Positions 1 to 11,655 of a stretch of DNA of 64,000 nt are shown piece by piece. This stretch comes from Toxonevra muliebris (Eukaryota; Arthropoda; Insecta; Diptera; Pallopteridae). Each line of letters begins with the position of its first letter. Position 1 is the stretch's first letter. The stretch is from the NCBI GenBank assembly GCA_963691655.1, contig OY829326.1, positions 75,509,235-75,573,234 of the forward strand, given 5' to 3'. Both the position numbers and the translations under genes were made by a program. Below the pieces are notes generated by a model that saw only the letters and a list, made by a program, of their open reading frames with translations, was not told the DNA's origin and ran no database searches.

Positions 1-1
1 A

Positions 2-241
2 GCTCTGGAGTGGTACCAAAGTAATAACATAGTTTTTGTACCAAGAGAGGCCAATCCTCCAAATTGTCTGGAGCTAAGACCAGTGGAGAGATATTGGACT
101 CTTGTGAAAAGAAACTTAAAGAGCACAAAAAAGGTGTCCCAAAATATCGAAGATTTTAAAAGGAGATGGGCAAACTGTTCCAAAAAGGTGTCTAAAACAA
201 CTATCAAATCTCTAATGGAAGGCTTATCAACGAGTTCATAA
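2..241 (+). mobile_element. Tc1/mariner-superfamily transposase, C-terminal fragment
   Basis: An open frame enters from the window edge and runs for 79 codons to a TAA stop at 239-241. It contains a motif of the form PPNCLELRPVERYW followed by a basic helix (LVKRNLK). This matches the third-catalytic-acid block (the E in RPVE) and C-terminal tail of DDE transposases of the Tc1/mariner (IS630-like) superfamily. The upstream catalytic aspartates lie outside the window, so it is unknown whether the copy is intact. No terminal inverted repeat could be identified after the stop. Confidence 0.6.
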
Positions 242-1099
242 ATAGTGGTTAGAACTATAAAAGTTATATTTTTCTGTAATTTGTAAAATATTATCAATTA
301 AATAAAATAAAAATCAAAACTCTAAGATCAACCGTTTAAACATTATTGAATTTTATATATGTTAAGATTTTTTCGATCTCACTCCTTATTAATTGGCTTA
401 CATAGAACATAAAATAAAAAAATTGAAATTTTGCAAATCATCAAAAATGTCGAGTTTAAATAAGTTAATTTCCGAATATTAACAGAGCATAGCGGGCACC
501 ATTAAAGAGTAAATGAAAGTCCACCAAACGACAATCTTCAAACTTCAGTTTTTAAGGGTTACAGAAAAAATCGAAAAAGCATTTTTTACCAAAATGGTTT
601 GACCAATTTTGCCAAACATATGTTGTAGTCACCCAGAAGGAAGATTTGTACGGAAAATTAAACAAAAAATTTGGAGAAAAAAGAGGAGTCCAAATTTTTG
701 AATGTAAATTTTTAAATATACTCAAATTACTTTTTCTAAAAAACATCGGATTGGTTTTTATATTTCGTTACTTGTGTATAGGAACTTCAAGTGCTTATAA
801 AAACAAAAAATTGGAAACTGACCAGAACAAACTCTTTGCGGTTTTTGATTATTATTTAAGTATGTCCATTTTTTTTATGGTGTTGGAATCATTCACGCCC
901 AAAAATTTATCGCACAGTATAATTTGTAGTTGCAGATATTAAACAACATAACATATTTGAATCTAGAATACAAAATTCAGAAGAAGTTAGAAAAGTTTGG
1001 ACTGGTTGTTCATTTAGTAAAGCAACTTTTGAAAACAAGGGAATGCAATCTTTTTTGGGAGTCATGCGAATGCAAATTTTATCACTGAATCATGACCGC
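242..1099. other. AT-rich stretch, no gene seen
   Basis: No open frame with protein-like composition, no splice-consistent exons and no RNA motif were recognised. Short open frames here are lysine/phenylalanine-rich, as expected from AT-rich non-coding DNA. Confidence 0.5.
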
Positions 1100-1504
1100 T
1101 TTGAAGTCACTTGAATACACTTACAGCCCCATGAAGGCAAAAATGAAATACATTAAAAAATCACAAATTATTCATAATATTTTTAAAAATTGTAAGCAAC
1201 CTTTTCGCGAAATATTCCATTATAAAAAGCGTAAGGCCCAAAAGATTTTACCATTCAAAACGCATTGTGGTCAATTAAATTTTTTTTTAATTTGGTATTC
1301 CAATCTCTGACCTATATTTAGTTGGAAATGCGATCAAAATGCATTGTGGCGGATCTAATTTTTTTCAACTTAATAATTCCAACTTATGACCTTTATTTAG
1401 TTGGGAAAGCGATTTTTTAATTAAATATTTTAAAACTGACTTCAAATTACAATTATTTCCAAGTGACTTTATGTGGCTCCAACATGTACTCAAGTGACTT
1501 CAAA
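1100..1504. repeat. Foldback/MITE-like element with internal 78-bp duplication
   Basis: The outer ends form a perfect 15-bp inverted repeat (TTTGAAGTCACTTGA at 1100-1114 and its complement at 1490-1504), with looser pairing further inside. Between them a segment of about 78 bp is tandemly duplicated: copies begin near 1256 and 1334, both with GCATTGTGG near the start and TTTAGTTGG near the end. No clear target-site duplication was found, so the class is unknown. Confidence 0.5.
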
Positions 1505-4500
1505 TTTCAGCTAGATAATTAATAAGGAAGAGCAAGGATAAATTTTGTAGTAAACAGCTAGATAAATGGGCGCGTGAATAGTGTTCATTGAGAAAATTAA
1601 TGTAATTTTATAAAACTCGGAAACTTTAAGTCGGAGTATTAAATTCATCTTTTTTTTTTTGTATTTCACGTCATTGGGCCCATAGGAACAACTGTCTGAC
1701 AATTAAAATAACGTAAAATAACGAACAACTCTAATATACATTTGTATACACATATTTTAATAAATAATATTAAATAAAAAATATTATATATATTCTTATC
1801 CATGGGAGCTGACACACCTACTTGAGCAAAAAAGTCAACATTCAGCCCTAAAACTAATACCGACATACCGCCTTCCCACACAAACTTGCATTGTTTCCCT
1901 TGCTATTGCTTCTCACGTGTCAAGGATTTCGTTTGTATGGGATGTGCCACATCCATTGCCCAAAACTCTTCAAATCAAGCTTGTGATGTTTTCCGGATAT
2001 GCATAAGCATGTATGCCGGATATGCATAAGCGATTTGATTAAAATCGAATTAAAGTTCTGGAAACGTATGAAGGATAGAAAAACTTGTTGCATTCAACCG
2101 CAAGATTATAATAAAATTTTTTATTTTATTTTTTCTCAAATAGTGGCCATGAAAATGTATCAAATTAATTTTTTAACGTTTTTCAAAATTTTTCAAATTT
2201 TTTTCAATTGGCAAATATAGTGCCAGTGACAGATCCAGAGATCCACCTATCTGCGGGCACAAAGAGGGGTTTTGAAAATTAAATCCCCCTTTGCCGATGT
2301 AAATCTTATACATTTTTATTGTTGCTTATCTTGAAAGTTTACTTCTGCTTCCACACATCCAAAATTCTTCATTCTACCATGAAGACAACCACGTAAAATC
2401 ACTCAAGTTTTCAGGTATTCTGTTTTTTTATTTTTATAGCTTGCATTAAAATCACATATACAAATCCTTGATTTTACTCTATTACTTTGCGTATCAGTAT
2501 TTTTCTCATCGTCCTTCTGAAAATTTTCGTGGCAATCAATATTTACAACATTGTAATAGATTTAGATGTGGCTTTACATACACAAAGAAAATCTTCTTGA
2601 TTCCACATCAAAAAAGTTTTTTTTTCTTTTGTCTTACAAACTCGAAAATAAAAAATTAAATTGAAATTAAAAGCACATGAATTTAAAACATGAAACCAAA
2701 AATAGCAATGAAACGCACACGCATGTATGGAACTTGATTGATGTACAAAACCCGTCGTCAATCCAAATCAAAACAACAACAAGCTAGATGGAAATGAATG
2801 TAACACTGTTGCTCACACAGAAGCTTAATTTCATCAGCCAACAATCAAATCAAAGGAATTCAGTTATTAGTCTGTCAAATGCAACTGGACTTGATTCGAC
2901 TTCACAGTGAGTGCATGTTTAAAAAGTTGATCTCAAGTTCGTAATAACTAAATTGGTAATTCGCACATGCATTCACTCACACATGCACACATATACATTT
3001 ATTCATATGTGCATACCCTACGGCAACATTTAATGCGCTTCCACTTTGCTGAGCATCTAAATGCTCATGTTTTAAAGTTGACTATACACAAGTGAAAGAT
3101 ATCTAATTCAGGCTCGTTTCTTTGGTATACACACATGCACGAAAAATTATTAAACCAAGTGAAGTTTTTAGTGCATAATGTTAGTGAATTAATTTAATGT
3201 AATTCTTTTTGAGTTATTTGTTCATGATTTTTCTATACTTATCGAAATAAATTTAGTTTTCGCAGTTCGGCTGCAATTCCTGTCACACTCTCATCCTTCT
3301 TTCCTTATGCACTCATTATAATTCATTCCAGTACAACACGAATTGAATTCGCACTGTATACAGGTAGATCTCGCTTAACATGTACTTCTTATAGTACGGT
3401 CTCGTTTTAACACGTTTCACTTTTTGCCAAATTAGATCAACTAAATCATAGTTCAGTGTAATATCGAAAAAAATAATGAATTTGTAAGACCGCGACTATT
3501 TCATCTCACCCAAAAAATAAAGGCTTCACCTTGAAATATTAAAAAAAAAATCTAAAATTAATTTCCACATAACCTACAACTTGGTAAGCAACCTTTCAGA
3601 AAGTACTCAGGCCTCAAGGTAAGCACTCAAGCTGCATTGCAAGGCGATTAAATGATTGCGAAAAAATTTGGTTTTCTAGTGTGTGATTGACAGAAGCACG
3701 CTTTATATTTTGCCCTGTATAAATCGACACTCGCACTCCTCAGATCTTATTGTCAATTTAAAAATACACATTAATATGTATTTAAATAGATAAAGACAAC
3801 TGACAAAAAAATTTACAAATGGTTCCCATACTTAATCTGTTTTTTAAATTATATCGATTTCAAATTTTTTGGCGCTCAACTTGCTGACTTTTTTTTTTTG
3901 CTATAGAATTTCGAGGAAATGTTTTGAAAGTTTTTTATTAAGATCGTAAAGCTTGCAAAGTGCAAATATCTTTGAATTTTAATTGCTCACAGAAGATTTT
4001 TTGGATAGGGTATTTGATGTTCGAATTTGGCTGAACTTAATTTCATACACATTTTTCTTTTCTGAATTAATGACTTTTTAATAAGATAAGATATATAAGT
4101 ATGTACAAGTGGGTAAAAGTATAGGGAAGAGTGGGGAGTTTTGCAATGTAGGGAATTGTGTTGTTTCTTATATGGTAAAAGTTTTGACAGTCCCAACTAC
4201 AATACTGTCATATTGTTTTCGTGCTGACATCTCTTTCTCAGTGTCTCTCCAGAGTGTGAGTGGAATTTTTTTTTGCCTTTTTTATTTGTGACATTTCCAT
4301 TTAGTTTAAAAGGTGAGTATATAAAAAATATTCAGCAGTTAGTTTAGCAAATTCCGCAGACTGCATAACCGAACAAGCGGAACTTTTCAAGATGAGTTAG
4401 AATTTTTGGTCCGTATCTTGCATTGTTAGTCAAAAAGTCAAAATGGGTATTCACGCATTGATGTGAATTGCACTTTCGATTCGACGCACAGTGTAACGTC

Positions 4501-5475
4501 ACCATACAATCGGTGGCCAAAAATAGATAAAACTGTCGTTCAAAACAAAGTTTCCGTTTTTTTGGAAATGCGGAAAAAAAGATTTTTATGATATTTTCCT
4601 CCCAAAAACAAAACCCAAAACATAACTCGCCATTCCCCCCTACATATTTCATTACAATTGCAGCACAAACTCAATGCAAATTTAAAGTGTGCACGATACT
4701 TGTACGTGTGATAGTATGTATGCCAGGAGACAACAACCCTGATGGTATCGGGCTGAGATTCAAATATGTTTTATGTATATAATTTCATACATAAAGTAGA
4801 TGCCGTGTGGCGCGGTACCTAAAATTATTCTTAATTTATGACGTGACCTGAACACAACAGCACACTGGATCATTGATCTGAACTGCATTTGTTTAAGCTG
4901 GATTTAATTAAGGCTTATATATTTGCATGTTTATACATACATATACATTCGTATGTATGCTAATGTAGGCTTTCCAATTGTACCCTGGAACAAAAATATT
5001 ATTTAATCACTCAGAACACGAATGCGTAATTACTACTCGAGTGATATTAAGTAAAACTTGTTATACATAGATATATACATATAAGTTACAACAACTATTG
5101 GCAAACTGAATTTAATTAATAAATCGAAATACGATTATGAAACTGTAACTAAATCAACTCCTTATATTAATAATTTTACAAATGCAAAAGCAGAAAAATT
5201 AATATCGTCTAGGAGTTTCTTTGATAAGCTCCAAATTAATCTGAGGAACATGGGCGAGCTATAAATCCATAAAAGGACTTAAAGACGTAGTGCGGGCCGA
5301 TTTCAGGCAACGGGATGGGCCGAAATATAGTGGAATAGTATGGCAATGGATTACGATAAAAAGCCATATCTGAATTGCTTTGGCAGGAGTTTCGAGCCAG
5401 GAGTAATAGGTGACATTTATCTCTTAGCGCATTGACTGACCGATCTATAAGATGGTCAATCCAGATTAATTTTAG
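1505..5475. other. Gene-free AT-rich stretch
   Basis: Poly-A and poly-T runs, short CATA/TATG-type low-complexity patches (for example near 2990-3010 and 4930-4960) and short unconvincing open frames. No exon chain, RNA gene or transposase motif was recognised on either strand. Confidence 0.45.
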
Positions 5476-5664
5476 ATGTATTTGGCAACACATACCTCGG
5501 TAATGAAATTGCAGAAAAAAGAGATTGCCTGCCCAATTAAAACAGCAAGGACGGTCTTTGGTATGATATCCAACTTTTGGCGTAAAGTTAACAGCAATAT
5601 TGCAAAGAAAACGTTGGATTGGAATCCGCTAACTGGTTTGTCAAGGCGGCCGTGTGAAACTTGG
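5476..5664 (+). mobile_element. LINE reverse transcriptase C-terminal remnant, internally deleted
   Basis: A 63-codon open frame aligns by eye with the end of non-LTR retrotransposon RTs. The first part resembles the YLGS...RIxKAR.AFGxLxxIWR block (here KTARTVFGMISNFWR). The second resembles the extreme C terminus (IAKKTLDWNPLTG...RRP.ETW, compare QALDWNPQGSRKLERP in the LINE at 11.4-14.6 kb). The intervening segment that normally carries a VLLYGCETW-type motif is missing, so this is a deleted pseudo-copy. Confidence 0.6.
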
Positions 5665-5907
5665 TGATGGACGGTCCACCGCGAAGCGCGGTTAGTAAGA
5701 AAGCCCTGTAACGAACTAAAACCTTTTTCAAAAAACGAGCGTAGTGGAAAGCAGGCATTATTGATGGGTTATTTTCCACAAGGGCTTTGCGGAACCGATA
5801 ATCGATTACGGTTAAATCATGCTATTCAATTTGTTTCATTTTCGGCCATAAAATAAATGCGAATTTGAGTGGAGGGGAAGGCCTCATGGTTCAATTTTCA
5901 GCGATAC

Positions 5908-5966
5908 ACGTCCTTGTCCAAGTCTCAACGCCATACATTAGGACGCGCAAGATAAGGGACTTTTAA
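5908..5966 (-). mobile_element. LINE reverse transcriptase fragment in opposite orientation
   Basis: The minus strand encodes KSLILRVLMYGVETWTRT, the KI.IFxS.V.SVLLYGCETW block of non-LTR RTs. This is the block missing from the plus-strand remnant 250 bp upstream, which suggests an internal inversion or a second insertion of a related element. Confidence 0.55.
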
Positions 5967-6480
5967 AGCGTTATCTTCGTCCTTTGAGGAGGAGATCTGC
6001 TCTTCAACTACCTAATGAGTCCTTAGAAGCACCTTTTGGTAAGAGTTTATTGATATGATTTTATTAAAAAGTTTCGGTTTCAACAGAACTTAAAAATATC
6101 ACCGAAGTTTGGATTCGGTTTCAGCCAAAAATTTAACCTTCTAGTTCCCAAATTTTTAATTGAGCTAAAAAAATAGAATTGATTAATATTGGTATAAAAA
6201 GCATATATGTATGTATTTGGTCGCAAAATCATTAACAACAAAAAATGCGCGCGGTTTTATGATATGGGAAGGATGGATGCCTAACAGAATTTATTGATAA
6301 ATTATGGAAATTCAACCCCTTTCCCATAATCAATGCATTTATTGAACGCTGATAATGCTTCTCGATGCGATTATTCAATTTGATTCAAGTTGTTCTTCGT
6401 TTTCTATTTTGCTCTCATTGTCGTTATTATCAGATTGAGGATATATCTCTGGTGTAATATTATTGTATAAGCCTTTTAAC
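5967..6480. other. Intergenic, nothing recognised
   Basis: No coding or RNA feature seen. The last eight bases (6473-6480) form the left copy of the imperfect target duplication of the hAT-like element that follows. Confidence 0.45.
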
Positions 6481-8756
6481 TAGGGAAAAGGTATCGGTAC
6501 GCAATACTTTGAATACTCGATACTTTTACCCCGATACCCGATACTTTTTTATTCAATACTTTTATTATGAGTACTTGTACTCATTTAGTACATTGATGCT
6601 GGTATCGAAATTCGATACTTTTCAAAATTTCCAGTGCTAAAACATGCAAATGCAATTAAAATTAAACAGTACAATTTATACAGTTTTGAATAGCATCTGA
6701 TGATGCTAATTTATATTTAGAAATACATACTATGAATTGATCAACTTAAGATCGGTCGGCATTATTTCTCTTAATTAAGGTCAGAAAGGCCTAACAATCA
6801 TTCAACAACTTTTTATATTGTTAATCCAGTTCTCTTCGCACCCTGAATACAAAAGTGGCACAATTCAAAATTTAAACTTTTCAAGAAACGATAAAAAATT
6901 GCATATAAAAATGTATTTTATAAAAAATAAAATGTCCTCATAATAAAATTACATATTATTTTCCATAAGTTTTAGTAAGCAAAAATTTTCAATTTTGAGC
7001 TGTGACACTTTTGTAGTTAGGGTGCGGCCTGTATCTATATTAAATAATATGACTGTAAATAAATATCTGCATTTTTTATATATAAATACACTCGCGCTCA
7101 ACAAAAAAAAAGCCGACCTAAAATTTTTTCGTTGATTTTCATTTACTACTGTTACTGTTATTTTTCGAGTTTGTTTGTTGATTTTCTGACTGCGTAACTC
7201 AATTTCTGATCGATGAGTACAGTTCGGTCTTAAAATATTTGAAGGTTAAGTGAATATTAAAAAATATGTTATGGTATTAACACAATAGCAAAAAATTGAA
7301 CTTATTGGATATAAGCGGCAAAACTTAGAAAATCTTTCAATATCAAAAAAAGTAGGCTGTCACGAATCTTCAGTAAGAAGACTCTGGAAGAAATTTTTGG
7401 AAACCGGGAGTCTGACACGCCTATCTGGCAATGGACGTCTAAGAAAAACAAATGGACATGAGGACAGAGGTATAGTGGGTGTAAGCTTAAAAAATGTATA
7501 AAAAAACTTCACCAGAAATCTCTTCAGAGTTGAGAGAGATGCATAAAGTAAAAAAAGTTGAGAAATAAAATAAACGAAAATGATCTGGATGCACTAAGAG
7601 CTGCGAAAAAGCCACTGTTAACAGCAAAGATGCTATTAAATCGTTTAAATTGATGCAGGGAAAGGAAAAATTGGTCATCTAATGATTGGGTTCAAGTCAT
7701 ATTCTCTGACGAAAGTAAAATAAATCTTGTTGGTCCAGATTCAAGAGTCATGGTGCGCCGCAGACCAAACGAAAGATACAGTGATGAATGCACCCAAAGT
7801 ACTGCAAAGCACAGACCGCACATTATGGTCTGGGGTGCAATTACCAGCTGTGATGTTGGAGAAATTATTCTTCTGGAAGGTTCTGTGAACTCTTAAATCT
7901 ACATAGACATAATAAACAGAGACGTATTACCTTCGAGCACAAATCTAAAGTAATATTTCAAGACGATTCTGCACCATGTCATCATTCAAATTGACAATTA
8001 CCCCTATTGAATGAACATCTTTTTAGAAATTATTTTTACAAAATTTTGTGTTATTACTTATTTTTCTCTTCATAGGTAGCGGAATATATAAAAGTTTTGG
8101 GGATACAGTCGTTACCGTGGCCCGGAAACAGCCCAGACATGACATGAATTGAAAATGTTTGGGCAATTAGTAAACCGAAAATTCGTCAAAATAAGCCCTT
8201 AATCATTCCCAAACTGAAGGAAGCAATTGTATCCACTTGATACAACGTGATTTTCGAAGATTCAATAAAAAAATCTTTGTAATAGCATGTCTTCTATGGT
8301 AGGAAGTGCCACCAAGGCGGGAGGGGGTATACTCGTTACTAAAAGCCTTTCCTTTGTTTACAAAATTTACAAATAACGTTTTTTATACACAAGTAACATG
8401 TAACATAATAAAAAACATAATTTTCACTCATTACAAACTTTTTTTTTTTATTATCAAATTTGTGAATTTGACTTTAACATATAAGCTTTAGTAGCGTATA
8501 TTGTTCTTGAATGGAATACATGCTTTGAGTACACTTTTTAAAAACCCAAAGAAATGTTTTTAATAACATAATTTTCATAAACTTAAACAAAAAAAAATAA
8601 ATTGGTTTAATAATAAATAAAAGAATAAGAATATTTTATCAAACCTAAAAATGGGCTTTTTTTTGAGCGAGTACATTATTTATGTCGATACTTTTGGGTA
8701 CCCGATACTTCAAATGAGTATAGAATCGATACTTTCCCTCCGATACCATTTCCCTA
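6481..8756. mobile_element. hAT-like element, non-autonomous, with subterminal repeats
   Basis: The ends are inverted repeats matching at 16 of 17 positions (TAGGGAAAAGGTATCGG at the left; the right end reads TAGGGAAATGGTATCGG on the minus strand). The flanking octamers CTTTTAAC (6473-6480) and CTTCTAAC (8757-8764) differ at one base, consistent with the 8-bp target duplication of hAT elements. Both ends carry several subterminal copies of a CGATACTTTT-like motif, in the manner of hAT transposase binding sites. No hAT transposase was seen inside; the interior holds a decayed Tc1 transposase. Confidence 0.65.
7271..8342 (+). pseudogene. Tc1-like transposase pseudogene
   Basis: Pieces of a Tc1 transposase appear in order but in several frames. 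They are an N-terminal helix-turn-helix (SSVRRLWKKFLETGSL, ending in a GRLRK basic patch), the first catalytic block FSDESKINLVGPDSR with RRRPNERY, the HIMVWGAI strand, the second block VIFQDDSAPCHH, the third block GNSPDM..IENVWA, and a C-terminal GGYTRY-like tail. There is a stop at codon 6 from the first ATG, further frameshifts, and an AT-rich interruption after the second block (about 7990-8070). It lies wholly within the hAT-like element, so it probably inserted into an older copy of it. Confidence 0.75.
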
Positions 8757-8764
8757 CTTCTAAC

Positions 8765-10536
8765 TCATTGCAACTGCTTCTTTCTCTTAACCTGGAGAGG
8801 GAGGGACAAATTGTCATCAGAATCCCATTCTTCATAATGAATTTTGACTCCAACATTTTTAAAATGTATGTCGATCTGTTAAGCACACTTTTGTGTTTAA
8901 ATGAATTAACTACATTTCGCTGGCTATTCAATAATAACGGCTTAACCGCAGTTAAAATATGTGTTAAGTAACTAAAACTTGGAATTCGTCATACAAAATT
9001 TGCATATTGAGATTTGGTTTTAATGAATTTGATGCATTTCTTATAAACATTAATTAGTGCGTAAAAGCATTTTTCCCTGAATTAATGAGTTCAGTCTTTT
9101 TTCGTTCTTTGGATAAAAGATTCAGCAATGGGAGAAAATATAGTGCCCAAATGAACGCGTTGTACGAATTATCGAGTGTCTGGAGTACTGAGTCTTCACT
9201 ATACATCACATGTAAATACATATATTTTGTTTTTAAAATTATTTTTAAGAAACTACATAGGGAAAGCGAATTAAAATGAAATGAAAGAAATGAGAAATAA
9301 ACGCCACTGTAACATAGCATGATAAATAATGATCAATTTCAAAATAATAAAAAAATAAAGTTTCATATTGAAATGAAATACATGTGCTTTTGAATGAGAT
9401 AACGCACCTCCAAGTGTTGTAGTTCACGAACTATGTAGACTCTTCGTTCACGTTATTTCATTTTACATTCCATTTCACCTGATAGAGCCACGAAACAGCA
9501 ATAATTTACAGTGTAAACACTTCAAACACTCACACCTGAAGCTTATCCACTGAAATGAGAGTTTTCGAACAAACGTCCATGTGTAGGCCTAGAAGAGGGA
9601 CCCAATCGTGAAGAGCCACTTCAACAATCAAGCATTTAATTTAATTTTCATATGTGTGTTTACATAATTCGATTACCGTATTGCATTTGTTGTCCACTTC
9701 GTTACCAAATCATGCCCATCAACAACCATTTGGGTGGCAACTACTTTGTTATTTTTATGAATGAAACACTTTGCCCCACATTATTATACGTTGTGGCATT
9801 GTCCGAGCATTGTGTATTGTATTACAATTTGAATTCACAATCAGTTGGATTCGAATGTATTTTATTTGCTCAAATTAATTTATGCTGATGATTGTGAGTT
9901 GGCAGTTGTTTTTCTTAATAATCCAATAATAATATGAGTGCAAGTGCTTCAACTCCACACTGTTTTTACAGCACGCGCCGTATGAGAATGTAGAAGAATT
10001 ATCACGCAGGAAAATACCTGAACAATGATCTTAACGTTGTTTTCTTTATATTTTGCTGAATATTTTTTGTTTACATACATACATAAGTACCAATATTTAA
10101 AAAAAAATTAAATTTCCATTGTCATTTCTTAAAGAAATGAAGATACATACATTGGTGGATGTGGGATGGCCTCTGAATCGATTTTTCTTTAAGCCTGAGT
10201 AATATAAATCATGTAGTCAGTATTTACCAGGGATTGGGGGAAATTCCCCCAAAAGATTTTCAAATACTTACCCTGCGAATTTTAACTTTTCTTGTATGAA
10301 AAAGATGGCTCCTAGTATTTCCGAATGAATTTTTTGTGTTGAACACGAATCTGGGGTTAAAAATTTCTCATCATGTCATGTTTTTGAAAAAAAGGGTTTT
10401 TGCCTTTTTGGCCATTTTTGAAAAATTGTACAGTAGGAGTTCAAGTCATTAGAACTGTTTCATAATATTAGTATTTTTCGACTTCAAATTAATATGCTTA
10501 CTTAACAAAAAAATGAAGGGTCAATATTTTGTATTT
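8765..10536. other. Gene-free stretch
   Basis: No convincing exon, RNA gene or transposase motif on either strand. The short open frames near 9.05-9.3 and 9.65-9.9 kb have no recognisable family motif. Confidence 0.45.
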
Positions 10537-10562
10537 CCCCCCCCCCCCTCCCCACTCCCCCC
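10537..10562. repeat. Poly-C/CT tract (G-rich on the minus strand)
   Basis: Nearly pure cytosine interrupted by T and A. The minus strand therefore has four or more G runs of at least four, which could fold as a G-quadruplex. It lies at the edge of the adjoining Tc1 remnant. Confidence 0.8.
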
Positions 10563-10835
10563 GCTTTTATAACTGCCTCTATTCTGGTAGCCATACTCTC
10601 AATACAGTTTTTTATGCCACACTTTAATGATATTTTCTTTAAGAATAGGAATGGTAGGATTATTACGGAGGTATACAAGGAATTTTAGGGTTTCCCAGAC
10701 ATTCTCGATAGGGTTTAGGTCGGGAGAATTGCCGGGCCATGGCAAAAGAGGAATACAATGGGATTGAAGCAAATTTTTGACACTCTTTGCCGTGTAGCAT
10801 GGTGCGCCGTCAGCATGGTGAAATCAGAGAATATT
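10550..10835 (-). pseudogene. Tc1-like transposase C-terminal remnant
   Basis: Read on the minus strand, the fragment has the second catalytic block (DGAPCYTAKSVKNLL), then LLPWPGNSPDLNPIENVWE with the third catalytic acid, then a helix-rich tail and an in-frame stop. The first catalytic block and the N-terminal DNA-binding half are absent. It differs from the copy at 7.3-8.3 kb (AKSV after the CH-type motif), so it belongs to another lineage. Confidence 0.75.
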
Positions 10836-11439
10836 CAGAGAATGGACCGTTCGCCTTGGCATGCGGAGGCCTGTTGTCTCAATAAGAGGAAGGGTTAGGC
10901 AGTGCTGCCAAGATATGCTTGCAAAATTTTCAAACGGGGATGTACATTTCTTTTGTCACTGAAATGGTTATCCAACATACATGACAAAAGAAACACTGTT
11001 ATTATTGAAAAGTTTCAGGATCAGTTATGGTTTTGCTTTCTAATTTTAACCCTTAAATACACACTAGTCACCGCAGTGACCAACCACTTCAGTGACTGCC
11101 TGTGCTGCCATTTTACGTTAGCTATTTAAAATAAAAACACGTGATTTTACCCTCAAAATTTTTTTATTTATTAATGCGTAGTTACAAATTTGAATCAAAA
11201 ACTGACAGCTGTATTATAGTTACAATGATTTTTAACTCAAAAAACACATTTTAAGCCACAAATTGAAAAAAACGAACTGTATGTTATAAAAACAAATAAT
11301 TGCTTTTAAAAATTATTACACACAATTTAAATTTGACTTTTAATTTGTATTAGTTTGGCTGCAAAATGGCACTAAAAGAACCTAAGTCTTCAGATTGAAT
11401 AATTCTAAATTAATGTGTAAAAAATATTTTTTTATAATA
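10836..11439. other. Intergenic, nothing recognised
   Basis: AT-rich. A short open frame at 10.90-11.13 kb has no recognised motif. Confidence 0.4.
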
Positions 11440-11655
11440 AAGGTATTCATGGGTGCCCGGACATAACGCCCACGGCCATAACGCCCAAAAGTGGGCAGCT
11501 GCAAATAGCGTCTGTTTCCCATGTTAGGGGCGGCTGAATTAAAACGTGCCTGGTCGTCAAAAAGGAGGTAGACCTACCAGGATCCTGGTTTGTCCTTATA
11601 AGCATCGTAGGAATTTATCAAACACGTAGTTAACAACAACATAAATCAAAACTAT

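Noticed and set aside
646..942. 98-codon plus-strand ORF
   Set aside because: Composition is Phe/Lys/Leu-rich, as random AT-rich DNA gives, with no domain, no splice context and no paralogue in the window.
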